From Triatoma infestans (lineage: Eukaryota > Arthropoda > Insecta > Hemiptera > Reduviidae), in NCBI GenBank assembly GCA_011037195.1, contig JAAEAF010003558.1, positions 1 through 64,000 of the forward strand: a stretch of DNA of 64,000 nucleotides, given 5' to 3'. Of this stretch, positions 22,838 through 33,233 are shown one piece after another. The position numbers and the translations under genes were made by a program. Below the pieces are notes generated by a model. It searched no databases and was not told the origin of the DNA. It was given only the letters and a program-made list of their open reading frames with translations. Each line of letters begins with the position of its first letter. The first letter of the stretch is position 1.

Positions 22838-24081
22838 TACTCCCTAGCTCTACGGGTAGGGGTGAGCCTTGGCCTTACCAACTATCCCACTCCCCAGCTC
22901 TACGGGTAGGGGTGAGCCTTGGCCTTACCAACTATCCCACTCCCTAGCTCCACGGTCGGGGTGAGCCTTGGCCTTACCAACTATCCCACTCCCCAGCTCT
23001 ACGGGTAGGGGTGAGCCTTGGCCTTACCAACTATCCCACCCCTGGCTCTACGGTCGGGGTGAGCCCTGGCCTTACAACATCCCACTCCCTGCCTACGGTT
23101 GGGTGAGCCTTGGCCTTACCAACTATCCCACTCCCCCCCTACTAGTCGGGGTGAGCTTGGCCCTTACCAACTCCCCTCCCTAGCTCTCGGCTCGGGGTGA
23201 GACTGCCTTACCACTCCCTCCCTAGCTCTCGGGTCGGATGAGCCTGGCCTCTACCAACTATCCCACTCCCCCTAGCTCTCGGGTCGGGGTGAGCCTTAGC
23301 CTTACCAACTATCTCACCCCAGCTCTATGGGTCGGGGTGAGCCTTGGCCTTACCAACTATCCCACTCCTAGCGCTACGGGTCGGGTGAGTTGGCCTTACC
23401 ACTATCCACTCCCCAGCTCTACGGGTCGGGGTGATCCTTGGCCTTACAACTATCCCACCTAGCTCTACGGTCGGGTTAGCGCCTTACCAATATCCCAATC
23501 CCTACTCTACGGGTCGGGGAGCCTTGCCTACCACTATCCCACTCCCTAGCCTACGGGCGGGGTGAGCCTGGCCTTACCAACTATCCCACTCCCTACCTAC
23601 GGGTCGGGTGAGCCTTGGCCTTACCAACCTATCCCACTCCCTAGCTCTACGGGCGGGTGTAGGGCCTTGCGGGTCTGGCCCCTTACCATCTATCCCACTC
23701 CCCATCTCTACGGTCGGGGTGGCCTGGCCTTACCAACTATCCCTAGAGGGTCGGGGGGAGGTCGGGGATGACTAACTATCCACTCCGAGCGTCTACGGTC
23801 GGGGGAGCCTTGGCCTTACCATATCCCACTCCCTAGCTCTACGAGTCGGGGCGAGCCTTGGCCTTACCAACTATCCCACTCCCTAGCTCTACGGATCGGA
23901 GTGAGCCTTGGCCTTACCAATTATCCCACTCCCTAGCTCTACGGGTCGGGGTTAACCTTGGCCTTACCAACGATCCCACTCCCTAGCTCTACAGGTCGGG
24001 GTGAGCCTTGGCCTTACCAACTATCCCACTCCCTAGCTCTACGGGTCGGGGTGAGCCTTGGCCTTACCAACTATCCCACTC
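22838..24081. repeat. 50-bp minisatellite, about 25 copies
   Basis: Units of 50 bp containing CCCACTCCCTAGCTCTACGG, GTCGGGGTGAGCCTTGG and CCTTACCAACTAT. The first four and last four units are almost perfect; the zone about 23060-23830 is dense with one-base losses. The plus-strand open frames are repeat artefacts. Confidence 0.95.
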
Positions 24082-24190
24082 GATTTTCTTCTTATTTAGT
24101 GGATAAACATGAATTTTCTGTGAAAACACAATTACAAACTGTGGCACGATCACCAGTACTCTTACTGGCAGTAACAGGAAGTAAACAAAA

Positions 24191-24230
24191 AATTCTGATG
24201 TGAAACACTCACAAGACTTTCTCTCACTCC
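24191..24230 (+). repeat. Second family D start motif next to the end of the previous copy
   Basis: AATTCTGATGTGAAACACTC followed by ACAAGACTTTCTCTCACTCC, about 10 bp after the end of the preceding copy. It may be a tandem D copy truncated after its start. Confidence 0.65.
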
Positions 24231-24559
24231 AATTTACATATTTACATAGTCTGTAGTTTTTCGAACTCTAATATAACGCTTCTTCTTATTATAATTTATT
24301 TGTTTAGTTGTACTAATAATTAGTTCGATTTCTTCTTTTATGTTGTTACGAGAAACTTATTTTGATTGAATTAGCTCTTGCGTAGATTTCAATCTTTATA
24401 GTACTCTGTGAATACTTTGAGGACTGCGCAACAAACATAAAATTATATAATGCATTGCTAAATAACCGCGGATCATGTAAAAGTAGAATTAAAGTTGATA
24501 AAAATAATAAAGCGTCTTTATTAATTAAGTTTATTAATTAAGCTTATCAAGCTCATCTT
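24231..24559. other. No gene recognised
   Basis: AT-rich linker before the RTE-type remnant. Confidence 0.4.
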
Positions 24560-26000
24560 AGAAAGACAGCCAATGAAGTGAAACTGGGATTTATAACAGC
24601 CAACCATAAAAAAGGAAGCAAAACGATTGCACAAATTATAGGGCATATGTGTTAAGAGTATTGCGATGCTTCTAGGAACTGTAATACAAGAAAATTGGAG
24701 GAAGATTTTGTTACCTGCGAGAAACAGTGTGGATTCCAGGCAGGGCGCTCCTACATAGACTGTCTTTACACTGCGACAAATAATGGAGAAATATGAAACT
24801 AAATATAAGGAAGTTGAAATGGTTTTTATAGATTTAAGAGAAGGCATACGACAGCGTTCCCCGAAATCGTCTCTGGTTCGCTTTGAGGGAGGCTGGCATT
24901 AAATCCTCCATTATCGCAGTAATTCAAAGATTCTATAAAGATAATAAATGCTTAGTAAAGATGGGTTCACATATCTCTGAAAGTTCTGCTAAAGAATGGA
25001 TTTGAAATGTAGGAGAATTTATACATAAGGAATTTATTGTTTGCAGACGATCAAGTGGTGATAGATCAGTAGTAGCGCGCTGGACTAACTCTGAGATTCC
25101 GGGTTCGAATCCAGCCTTGCTACCCTTAGATTTTCTCTTCCTAGGAGCCCTTACAGCTCACAGTGTGGTGATGGGTAATGTTGTCTATAACGAGTGAACA
25201 CGGCCTGGTGCCGGCCGTGCACTGAAAAGACTCCGGGCGAAAATAACAGATGTTGACACGCCTTAAAGTTACAAAAACAAAAAGTGGTGATAGCAGGGGA
25301 TGTGGATGTTGTGGCCTATATGAGCGCTGAAGAAATTAGCCGAAGAATATGAGCGCTGGGGTCTTAGTATAAATGTAACAAAGACCGAACATCTATTCCA
25401 AAGCAATGATAAAATAGCTGGAGAATAAAGATGTGAAGGTGGCCCAAAATTTGAAGTACCTGGGATCTATTCTTGAGATCATTGGTGGTTCAAAATTAGA
25501 GGTGTATAGAAGAATGAGAGAAGGGAAAAGAGTCATATGGAGTAAAAATATATCTCCAAGCACCAAACACTTAATTTATTAAGCTTTATTTGATAGTAAT
25601 ATGCTATACGGAGCAGAAACCTGAACTCTAAATAAAAAAGAAAGAAATAGATTGCTATCCACCTGAATGGACTACTAGAGGAGCTCAGCAGGTAGATCTT
25701 GCAGGGAAAAAGTAAAAAATGTGGACATTAGAACAGCATTAAATGTCCAGAAAAACATCCTTCAGAGCTTAAACAGCTGGCCTGGGTATTTGTTAAGGAT
25801 GGGTGAAAATCTTTGGTATTCTGATACCAAAAGCTGCAAATGAGAAGACGGTTGAGGGAAGAATAAGAAGGGGAAGATCTAGGACCAGGTGGAAGGAAAC
25901 CGCGATAGAATCCCTCACGGGATACGGCTTGACGGAGGCCAATGCTAAGAACAAAGAGAAATGGTTGTATCAGCTCAGTCAGTAGGTCGAAAGAAACTAC
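24560..26000 (+). pseudogene. RTE-type LINE reverse transcriptase, decayed
   Basis: Translating across several frames gives conserved pieces in the correct order: an NYRA motif (about 24635), FTLRQIMEKYE (about 24765), VFIDLR followed by AYDSVPR (about 24818-24870), the catalytic LLFADDQVV (about 25032-25060), KYLGSILE (about 25455), LYGAET (about 25605) and the C-terminal GRIRRGRSRTRWKE (about 25855). Frameshifts and stops are numerous and a SINE sits just after the FADD box. The KYLGSI and GRxRxRW ending points to RTE-type or a related clade. No endonuclease was found upstream, so it is 5'-truncated. Confidence 0.75.
25065..25281 (+). mobile_element. tRNA-derived SINE, copy 2
   Basis: The same family as 21938-22172 in the opposite orientation, flanked by the 12-bp target duplication AAGTGGTGATAG (25053-25064 and 25282-25293). 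B box GGGTTCGAATCC at 25101-25112; the body shares CCTAGGAGCC, GTGATGGGTAATGTTGTCTA and GTGCACTGAAAAGACTCCGG; 3' end GATGTTGACACGCCTTAAA then ACAAAAACAAAAA. Confidence 0.92.
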
Positions 26001-26034
26001 TAAACGTAGAAAACTCCTCTGTTAACAAAAAAAA

Positions 26035-26920
26035 GCTAAGGACTCCAGGTCTAAGAAAAGTTGTTAACTAAATATTATGAATTCCTTGGAAAAATTTTTA
26101 GGGTGTTTAACATCAATTTTATTTTGTTCCATTACTATAAACGGCCAAATACAAAAATGGCGAACCTACATTGGATTGGCCTTATTTTCTTTTGCTTTCT
26201 TTTCCAACAATAGAATGAAAATGCTGAATTTCTTCTTTATAGCTGAATTAATTACATAAAACAGTAAATATTTTGTTAAAAGTAACTTGATTTTTTGCAT
26301 TTTTTTATTGCTTAATTTGATAATTTATAAAATACCTACGGAGGGAAAATTAGTCAAAAAATTCTAAATTTGATTTTTTATAGAAATAATTATCCAATCA
26401 CAGTGTAGAAGAGAAGGTATGAAATGTGGGCGGGTATGTTAGGCCAATCAAAAATTTAGAATTATCATGTGGACCACGCCCACATTTAACACCTTCACTT
26501 CTACACTGTGATTGGCTTTTTATGTATAGCTAATTATGCCTATTAAAAATCTAGTTTAGAATTTTTCTACTAATTTTTCCTTCGTAGATATTTTATAAAT
26601 TATCAAATATTTTATAAATTATCAAATTGTGCAATAAATTTGATTATAAAAAAATGCAGAAAATCAATTATTTTCAACATACTATTTACTGTTTTTATAA
26701 TTAATTCAACTAGAAAGAAAAAAATTCAGCATTTTCAATCCATTGTTGAAAAAGAAAGTAAAAGAGAATTAGCAGAAATGTAAGTCCGCCATTTTGTATT
26801 TTGCCTTTTATACTAGTGGGAGAAAATAAAATTGATGTTAAACACCTACAAAACATTTCTCAAAGGAAGTCACAATTTTTGGTTAGAAAACTTTGCTTTG
26901 CCCTTGAGTTAGAAGCCATT
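26035..26920. mobile_element. Large foldback element (inverted arms about 350-400 bp)
   Basis: The left arm (about 26035-26430) and right arm (about 26465-26920) are imperfect inverted copies around a loop of about 35 bp. Matching landmarks are GTGTTTAACATCAATTTTAT (26104) against its complement near 26838, CAATCACAGTGTAGAAG (26396) against CTTCTACACTGTGATTGGCT (26498), and TGATAATTTATAAAATACCT (26319) against its complement near 26590. The right arm contains a short duplicated segment (TATTTTATAAATTATCAAA twice near 26590-26625). It does not code for a protein; likely a non-autonomous DNA transposon. Confidence 0.82.
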
Positions 26921-27111
26921 CATTATATTGTCCTTAATTTTTTGTATGGGTCGCAGTCCACAAAGTACTGTAAGAGTAGTTTAAAGAGGAAATCTGCAAG
27001 AGTTTGTGAAATGTATCCGTACCACAAGTTCTAGCGAGGGATCAATCTAAGGACCACATCCGACGCTATTGGAAGAAGGAGAAGTTAAGGAGAGTATGAG
27101 AAGTTGACCTT

Positions 27112-27359
27112 AGCATACAAGGCCAACTCGCTTAATTTCTCGTAATCTCCCCCACCACCCTCCATATAAGGCCAACTCGCTTAATTTCTCCTAATCTCCC
27201 CCATCTTCCCCCCCCATATAAGGCCACTCGCTTAATTTCTCCTAATCTCCCCCATCCCCCATACAAGGCCAACTCGCTTAATTTCTCGTAATCTCCCCCA
27301 CCACCCTCCATATAAGGCCAACTCGCTTAATTTCTCCTAATCTCCCCCACCCCCATATA
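27112..27359. repeat. Short tandem array, about 49-bp unit, 5 copies
   Basis: Units starting GGCCAACTCGCTTAATTTCT at 27121, 27170, 27222, 27267 and 27316, ending in CTCCCCCA-type C-rich tails of varying length. Confidence 0.92.
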
Positions 27360-28270
27360 AAAACATCCACTAAAATATCTTTAATTGCAAAGAAAATATC
27401 TGAAATTGAGTACTTCATTTTCCAGCTAACTCAAAACAATAATTTATACTATTCTCAATTGTATATTAAATATTAATCTATTGTATTAAACTATAAATAT
27501 TACCGGAACGCCGGCACTGAATAATTTTTTATTGTACCTGACAAATATCCAAAAATAGTACAACACCTGATATACCTTACACATACAAGGATATCACTTT
27601 AAGTTTACATTTTTTTTTCGGGGGAGTTGATGTTAGAAGAAACCTAAGAGGTTAATGAGACCAGTTCTACCAACATAGAAAACTTTCAATGTTTTTTATT
27701 GTATACATTTCAATGAATATATGATATTCTACAATCATTCTACGATTTGTGACAAATGGAAAGAATGCAGAAGATAACAACTATAATAATAATCTGTAAC
27801 TTTCATTGTATCTGGAGATAGCTGCAGGTATACAGAAGATAGGTAAAGTGATCCTAGTGACGTACCAGTCTGTAACAGTATATTCCAAACATCTCTGCCC
27901 CCTAAGGGTTTGCCACTTGTTTCAGAGCCCTGGTGAAACTCCTTGTATCAGTTTGTCAGCCGATTCTGAACGATGTTTTAGTAGGCAAAAAAACACTGGG
28001 CGGAGTTCCTTCGGTACCTTTCTGTAGCTATATAATTTTGCCAAAAAGAATGATGGCCATTAATGGGTACTTTTTCTTTTTTTTTGGTTGAGTATGGGTA
28101 AAGAAATCTTTTTTCGAACTAAAGGGACCTGCCTGTTTAATATTTTTCTATAAGACGTTAAAAGAATAATAACATTTAAACAAAAAAAACTAGGAACCCA
28201 ACAAGTTGTTTTCTTTTTACCTAACGGTTTTCTAGGGACCATTGCCTTCTCAATAATATTTGATTATAAA
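27360..28270. other. No gene recognised
   Basis: AT-rich. Open frames near 27806-28027 and 28060-28242 have no recognisable domain. Confidence 0.45.
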
Positions 28271-28760
28271 AAAATCTGGTATGAAGCACTCATACGCCTT
28301 TCTCTCGCTGCCCTGGAAACCACACACCCCTCCCCCAAACTTCTTTAAATAAACTTAAAAAAATCCCAATAAAGTGATTGGTCCTCTGTGTTAATATTAT
28401 TGTAAACAAATTTAATGAAATCCATTGGTGTTTTTGTGGATAAAATCGTAGAAAACGGAAATAACTTCATTAAAAACGCATGTTCGGTCAACTGATATAT
28501 TTCAAACACAGAATTTTGACAGCTTATTTAATTCTATTAATGTTATTTAGATGATAGAATTATATAATATGCTAAAATAGAACTTTAGAAGAAAATATAA
28601 TCTCGCTCCTCTCCCTAAAAAAGCATCTTAAATAAATATCAGTTTATATATCAAGTTTAAAGAAAATCGTTGAAGCCATTTTCGAGAAAATCACAAAATT
28701 TCCGGTTGAAGAATTTTGACAGATAAGTTCCTGTCGGATTGACGAGGCCTAATAAAGGGA
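28271..28760 (+). repeat. Family D dispersed repeat, plus orientation, end missing
   Basis: Start AAAATCTGGTATGAAGCACT then CATACGCCTTTCTCTCGCT; core TTTAAAGAAAATCGTTGAAG (about 28657); breaks off near 28740. Confidence 0.75.
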
Positions 28761-28998
28761 AGCCTAACATCACAGCGCGCCCCAGAATCCCCTGGAATCA
28801 GTTTTAACGGAAGTATTAAAGGTTTTTATAATATGTAAGTATGTTTACAAAGTACAATACGTTGATCGCCCAGCTCTGAACAGGATGTGTTTCCTGTGAG
28901 ACCGAAAAAATCTGCTGGGCAATAAGAAGGATGTGAGCTCTGTATTATCAGAAGAAAAGACCCAAACCAGGAAACTAAGAAAAATGTTTAAAAGATTG

Positions 28999-29516
28999 TG
29001 AAATGTTATTGGTGTTGATGTGTTGTTGTAGTTTGTAGTGGCTTGAGCAGTTTTGTAAAAGGGCTTGTAAGTATATATGTTTAAGAGTGAAGTAATAAGA
29101 AATAATTAAGAAAACACTGGTAGATAAATTAAATATATTATCTTTAAAGATATTTAAATATTTTACAATATCACAACTATTATGCTTAATAGATCATTTG
29201 TTAATCTGGAATAAATGTTAATCACTATCACTGCATGAGTTTAAGAGAGCGATTCCTGAAGCAAGTGTTCTGGCTTTGAAAGCAGAATGCAGACTGTTTT
29301 GAAGGAATGCCCTCTCTATCGGGGGATTTTCTCTTACAAAACAGTTGGCCAAGTGGCATTGTTATTTTCCTAACGGATTCCTGTGCTTTTGTCTCTTTAG
29401 TAACAATGACCTTAAATATCTAGTACCTGACTCTAAAATACATTATTTTTGCCAAAATTATTTCACTTAAAATATTTTTGAAAACTATTTATTTTTGGAT
29501 TTTTTCATCCACTACA
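28999..29516 (-). repeat. 3' LTR
   Basis: 518 bp. Nearly all of it aligns to 32764-33229; the two differ by scattered substitutions, small indels and an approximately 45-base segment near 29440-29485 missing from the other copy, so the insertion is not recent. Confidence 0.93.
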
Positions 29517-29530
29517 TTATCCCCCCTCCT
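29517..29530 (-). other. Polypurine tract
   Basis: AGGAGGGGGGATAA on the minus strand immediately before the 3' LTR; the primer for plus-strand DNA synthesis in LTR retrotransposons. Confidence 0.85.
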
Positions 29531-30956
29531 GGAGAAATTTTTCGGCACGAAAAATTTGGGAGGTAATCTGGAGTTGTAGAGGCTTGAAAGTTATCGAGAG
29601 GCGTGCATGATGGTCATTTGTTGTAGAATAAGTCATGTTCTTCTAGAGCAAACGCTGCTTGAATGTGTGGGCGTTGCTGTGGTGGTAGGCTGATAGGCGA
29701 ACACTGCTTGGCGAGTGAGAGTGTTGCTGATGAAGATGTAATTGGCAAGGGTAGACAAGGCAATCAATGTTGCCTTCTGAGTGTGATGCCTGTAGGGATG
29801 CATGTACTTTCTTGAATTCACTCTATATGAACGAAAAAAAACTCTAAGTAATTCAAAAATAATTTAACAAACAGATACACAATAATATTTAAAAAAAAAA
29901 TATATTTGTTTAATAAGCGAGCAAGGATGTGCAAAGGGTATGAGAAGATGAAGATCTTTTCCTTTGGTAGAATTTTGTGTATCTGGAAATGATCCATACA
30001 TGATATTCATATAGAATATTAAATTACACATAATGAATGATAGATAATATTAAATTTTTACAACTAACATGCAATTATAACGAACATGCAATTACAACTA
30101 ACATGCATTATTCATGCAACTATATTCATACGCATGAATAATGCATACACATTCATACACATGCAATGGTGTAGATGATGAAGATGTTCTTATATTCTAC
30201 AATTCTTATAGCTAACATAAAAACATTATTGGATATGTACGCAATAATTTCAACAAATATAGGCATAATGCTTTACACAATTTAATCTGAAAAAAAAAGA
30301 AATATCAATTATTAATTCAAAATATTGGCATGACCAATGAAAAATATAATGAATTGTCTGTGAAATAGTATATAATCCTATAACTTGTATGGAAATCGTG
30401 GTTGCCGGAACAGAAAAAATATGTTAATTAAACATATCTGTATTATACATTAATATCAGAAATATCAAACAAGTTTACGTGGTCATCTTGATTTCTGCAA
30501 AAGAAAATAAATTGTAAATTATTAGTTAAAAATATTGAAATATACAATGCAATAATTACAAATATCAAATGGTTGAATAAATTATATAGCTACTTATACG
30601 AGAGTTGTCAGTGCTAAAACAAAAATAATATGTCCATAATTGCAACAACTAAATTAAATGTATCAATACACTTTACACATTTTTGTTCTTAAGACTAACA
30701 AAATTCTTACATATAACATTTACATGTGGTGTAGTATGTAGAGTTAAGAAGTGTGATAGATTGAGAATAATTTCAGAGTTTCAATATATTCTTGTATTAT
30801 GTATTATGTGTGCGCGAGGTGGCACTGAAATTTTGTGGCTAGTTGCAGGGTTTTTAGTGAACTTAGCGAATAGTACTAAATTTGGTCCGTTTGAGTACTA
30901 TTTGAAAATTGAATGTTGAATTTATTAAGTGTTAGATACGTGTGCGCAAATTAATG
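29531..30956 (-). other. Non-coding internal region of the LTR element
   Basis: Occupies the place where pol would lie. AT-rich with many stops in all frames. Repeated CATGCAAT-type words at 30060-30170 include a perfect stem-loop (TGCATTATTCATGC, 30104-30117, pairing with 30132-30145). Confidence 0.6.
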
Positions 30957-31094
30957 ATTACCTGTTTAATGCAAGGACATCTCGACCAAGTATTAATTGG
31001 AAATTGCCTTTTAATTGCGAAACTCTGAATTCGCCAGAAACTTTGGAATTTTTGACAGTGTCCGCATGCAAATGTAGGGACGTGATGCCATAAT
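30957..31094 (-). pseudogene. Retropepsin-like remnant downstream of gag
   Basis: An open minus-strand stretch of 45 codons ending LILGRDVLALNR then stop. The (I/L)LGxDxL signature is the C-terminal motif of Gypsy proteases. The catalytic DTG/DSG triad was not found upstream, so the domain is incomplete. Confidence 0.4.
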
Positions 31095-31182
31095 TAGGTA
31101 TTGACCTGGTTAGTCAGGACTGATGGTAGCAGGTATGATAGCAATGGTCATAGTATCAGGTTTTCGAGAAAGCGACTGAGGG

Positions 31183-32527
31183 CTAACTCGTTTTGGGCTG
31201 TATTTGGAAACAATTACGAGCCGTATGTCCAAATTTTGAACAAAATTGGCAAGTGGGTCTAATTTGGAGTTTATTACTAGTTTTGTTATAATTATTATTA
31301 TTCTGATTATATTGGGGTCTACCAGGATAAGGGTTAAATCGTGCATTATTTGAATTATTAACTCGAGCATAATTATTGTTACTATAATATTGATTATTAT
31401 TATTATAGCGATTATTACTATATACTCGGTGATTAAAATTTCTAGGAATATTAAAATTCTTAGGCACGTTGCTAAAGTTAGTACGAGGTTTTGGTCTAAA
31501 TTTGTTTGTGCAGTCCACGTCAAAATGTGGACCGGAACAATGGCGGCAGGCCCTGTTCTTTATTAGATTAAAAACTCTACGAGTGGTAGTTGGCTTTAAT
31601 AGAGGCTTCTGACTTTTATTTCGATGCGGGCATTCTCTGTGGAAATGCATTTGTCCGCAAAAACGACATGGAGATGGGGGTGTGCGAGGATTAGAAGTTT
31701 TCGAGATGACAGCGAAAACTGTGGGGCTTGTTTCTGAAGCCTGCACTTCCTTTAGGGCATTGGCATAAGAAAGTGCTTCGTCTAATTTTTGAGGTAGCTT
31801 TGTTCGTACCTCATTACGAAGCTGTTGAGGAAGTGACTGTAGGAACGCATCAGTGACCAGTTTGTCTAAAATAGAATGTAAGGCCTCGAGTGGGTTAGCC
31901 TGAGCTTTCAAACTAATGGCGGACTGGATATGTCTAATTCTATCCGCGAAGGTTTCAGGAGACTCTGTGGCTAGAGACTGAATATTAGTCATCTGTTGTA
32001 AGAGGACTAGAGGGGTTTTTTCTTTTCTAAATCTAGCTAGAAGACGTTCTGAGATTAGAGGATACGTTATGATTGTACCCTGGAGTTGTAATTCGGCTTT
32101 CTGCGTATCATAAAATATTTTCGCAGACCCTGAGAGTCTAAGTGCTAGTATTTCTAATTTTGCAGCGACGTCCCAGCCAGAAAGGCTTGCGCAATGGCTA
32201 ATTTGGTCTAGGAAATCGAACACACTGGCTGAATTTTAGACATCGAAGGAGGGTAAACTATTTATTAATTATCAAGGGGCTAGCAGGTTGATTGTTAGGG
32301 GTGGCTGGAGGATTTGCTAATTGCTGCTGAGCAAGTAAATATTCTACAGCAGCGTCGATGCCCATATCTTGTCCATTTATCTTATACATTTTTGAAACAA
32401 GAGAATTACTACTTTGGGCAAGATTATATTTTTCAAGGCGTCTGCGTAACTGGATTTAATTGCCGCCAACAGAAAGGTTATTATCGCGTAATATCTTTAC
32501 AATTTGCGATCTATTAAGAACACTCAT
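31183..32527 (-). pseudogene. gag of the LTR retrotransposon
   Basis: Starts at ATG 32527, with an N-terminal SAP-like motif (IVKILRDN..LSVGGN...LRRRL), interrupted by a TAA at 32456-32458 where a residue after GGN should be. A KINGQ...AAVEYLL segment follows, then a frameshift near 32250. The long remaining frame (32223-31183) holds the capsid-like region (ARFRKEKTPLVLLQQM, LPQQLRNEVRTKLP) and three zinc knuckles: CRFCGQMHFHREC and CRHCSGPHFDVDC (both CX2CX3HX4C) and the canonical CQFCSKFGHTARNC, separated by an Asn-rich linker (about 31290-31440). Gag forms the particle and binds element RNA. Confidence 0.87.
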
Positions 32528-32744
32528 AAATTCAAATTCACAAGGGATTGGGGTACAGTAGTACAATTACAAAAATTTAAACAAGAAATTCAATAGAAAA
32601 TTTAATTATGGGAAATATTTAAGATATTTCCGCTGAGAAAATAATTGAAAAAGCAATAAAATTATCTGATGGATAATGTGTTTAATTAATAAATTGAAAA
32701 TTGTACGTACTTGTTAATTTTGTGGATTCTGGTTGATAAAATAT

Positions 32745-32762
32745 CACAAACAGCTGCCACCA
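32745..32762 (-). other. Primer-binding site
   Basis: TGGTGGCAGCTGTTTGTG on the minus strand directly after the 5' LTR (one T between). The first ten bases complement a tRNA 3' end GCTGCCA plus CCA, which from memory fits tRNA-Leu; the same ten bases follow the LTR at 54041. Confidence 0.75.
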
Positions 32763-32763
32763 A

Positions 32764-33229
32764 TGAAATGTTATTGGTGTGGATGTGTGTTGTAGTTTGT
32801 AGTGGCTTGAGCAGTTTTGTAAAAGGGCTTGTGAGTATATATGTTTAAGAGAGAAGTAATAAGAAATAATTAAGAAAACACTGGTAGATAAATTAAATAT
32901 ATTATCTTTAAAGATATTTAAATATTTTACAATCACAACTATTATGCTTAGATCATTGTTAATCTAGAATATATGTTAATCTCTATCACTGGCATGAGTT
33001 TAAGAGAGCGATTCCTGAAGCAAGTGTTCTGGCTTTGAAAGCAGAATGCAGACTGTCTTGAAGGAATGCCCTCTGTATCGGGGGATTTTCTCTTACAAAA
33101 CAGTTGGCCAAGTGGCATTGTTATTTTCCTAACGGATTCCTGTGCTTTTGTCTCTTTAGCAACAATGACCTTAAATTATAGTACCTGACTCTAAAAACTA
33201 TTTATTTTTGCATTTCTTCTTGCACTACA
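32764..33229 (-). repeat. 5' LTR
   Basis: 466 bp; holds the promoter of the minus-strand element. No confident TATA box was fixed. Confidence 0.92.
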
Positions 33230-33233
33230 ATTG

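Larger units (their letters stand above)
21529..24185 (+). repeat. Family D dispersed repeat, longest copy, with SINE and 50-bp array
   Basis: Start at 21530 (ATCTGGTGTGAAACACTCAC, then CTTTCTCTTACTCTAAC). It holds repeated internal modules of about 300 bp, each with an AAATAAAAGTTGTAGCTC-like piece followed by TTTAAAGAAAATC-like sequence (about 22320, 22590) and a CACTT-CCGG-like piece. A SINE interrupts it at 21938-22172 and the 50-bp array at 22838-24081. The end GTGGCACGATCACCAGTACT then CTTACTGGCAGTAACAGGAA is at about 24141-24180. Confidence 0.82.
28999..33229 (-). mobile_element. LTR retrotransposon (Ty3/Gypsy-like), Gag-only, complete ends
   Basis: Two long terminal repeats in the same orientation flank 3.2 kb of internal sequence, bounded by the 4-bp target duplication ATTG (28995-28998 and 33230-33233). 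LTRs begin TG and end CA on either strand. Read on the minus strand: 5' LTR, primer-binding site, gag, a protease trace, about 1.4 kb of non-coding AT-rich sequence, polypurine tract, 3' LTR. No RT, RNase H or integrase is present, so it depended on another element for copying. The Gag resembles that of the Gypsy element at 53.7 kb and the LTR resembles the solo LTR at 55831-56460, which supports one family group. Confidence 0.92.

Noticed and set aside
22968..24203. Open frames over the 50-bp array
   Set aside because: Repeat artefacts broken by the array's indels.
25065..25281. Stand-alone tRNA gene
   Set aside because: Only the head is tRNA-like, the body and A-rich tail plus target duplications show a SINE, and the cloverleaf is degraded.
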